From: Planctomycetota bacterium
Lineage (GTDB): Bacteria > Planctomycetota > UBA1135 > UBA2386
DNA: 6,328 bases
Direction: 5' to 3'
NCBI GenBank assembly: GCA_020425915.1
Contig: JAGQQZ010000566.1
Location: 1-6,328 of the forward strand
The position numbers and the translations under genes were made by a program. The notes under the pieces are model-generated. The model saw only the letters and a list, made by a program, of their open reading frames with translations, searched no databases and was not told the DNA's origin. The first letter of the stretch is position 1. Every line of letters starts with the position of its first letter. This document shows positions 6,273 to 6,328 of this stretch, one piece after another.

Positions 6273-6306
6273 CCGGTTCCGCCCGCGAGCCGGCTGGCGG
6301 AACCGG
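6273..6306. repeat. Perfect 11-bp inverted repeat (hairpin) just after the atpA stop
   Basis: CCGGTTCCGCC at 6273-6283 is the exact reverse complement of GGCGGAACCGG at 6296-6306, with a 12-base loop that itself contains the 8-bp palindrome AGCCGGCT (6288-6295). The stem starts seven bases after the premature atpA stop. No T-run follows, so it is not a classical intrinsic terminator. It could be a REP-like genomic repeat, a mobile-element end or an RNA hairpin. Confidence 0.7.
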
Positions 6307-6328
6307 GTTCCCGCGCCACGGCACCGGC

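Noticed and set aside
6264..6328. Read-through of the atpA TGA (recoding as Trp, Sec or another residue)
   Set aside because: Continuing in frame gives a proline/alanine/arginine-rich sequence unlike alpha, and TGA is the ordinary stop of all other completed genes here.
6248..6328. Programmed -1 frameshift restoring atpA
   Set aside because: The -1 frame is open and includes 'GGL' and 'GGTGF', but spacing and residues do not align well with alpha, and no slippery heptamer is visible. A data error or rearrangement is a better explanation.

Overview
The window comes from a GC-rich bacterium: third codon positions are dominated by G/C, the standard genetic code is used, and TGA is the stop codon of all nine genes whose end is visible. 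I cannot assign a phylum. N-type ATPase operons occur patchily across bacteria and some archaea and are known to move laterally, so the operon does not identify the host.

Layout. Bases 1-586 (minus strand) hold the N-terminal 195 codons of a zinc-less medium-chain dehydrogenase/reductase, which runs off the left edge. A divergent gap of about 210 bases follows, in which I see no convincing promoter. From about 799 to 6266 there is one tightly packed plus-strand cluster: a CPA2-type cation/proton antiporter, then atpD (beta), atpC (epsilon), atpQ (AtpI-like), atpR, atpB (a), atpE (c), atpF (b) and the start of atpA (alpha). The order D-C-Q-R-B-E-F-A, the presence of atpR and the lack of a separate atpH (delta) gene identify an N-type ATPase, the laterally transferred second form of F1Fo-ATPase, rather than the housekeeping ATP synthase.

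How the genes work together. The ATPase would couple ATP turnover to ion movement through the AtpB/AtpE interface. AtpQ and AtpR are the small membrane proteins specific to this operon type. AtpF anchors the stator and carries a delta-like C-terminal domain that probably replaces the missing delta subunit. The antiporter overlaps atpD by one base, so the two are probably translated together. An ion-pumping ATPase beside a cation/H+ antiporter suggests a shared Na+/H+ economy, but the ion used is not settled by sequence: the c subunit has two membrane carboxylates (E26, E59) and an incomplete match to the classical Na+ site.

The most unusual point is the right end. atpA starts normally behind a good ribosome binding site, matches the alpha subunit through its 'GDGVAKV' motif, then loses similarity and stops at codon 49. 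Seven bases later comes a perfect 11-bp inverted repeat. In this sequence the operon is therefore broken in atpA, by real decay or rearrangement, by sequencing error, or by an assembly junction at a repeat. No complete alpha or gamma subunit is present in the window.
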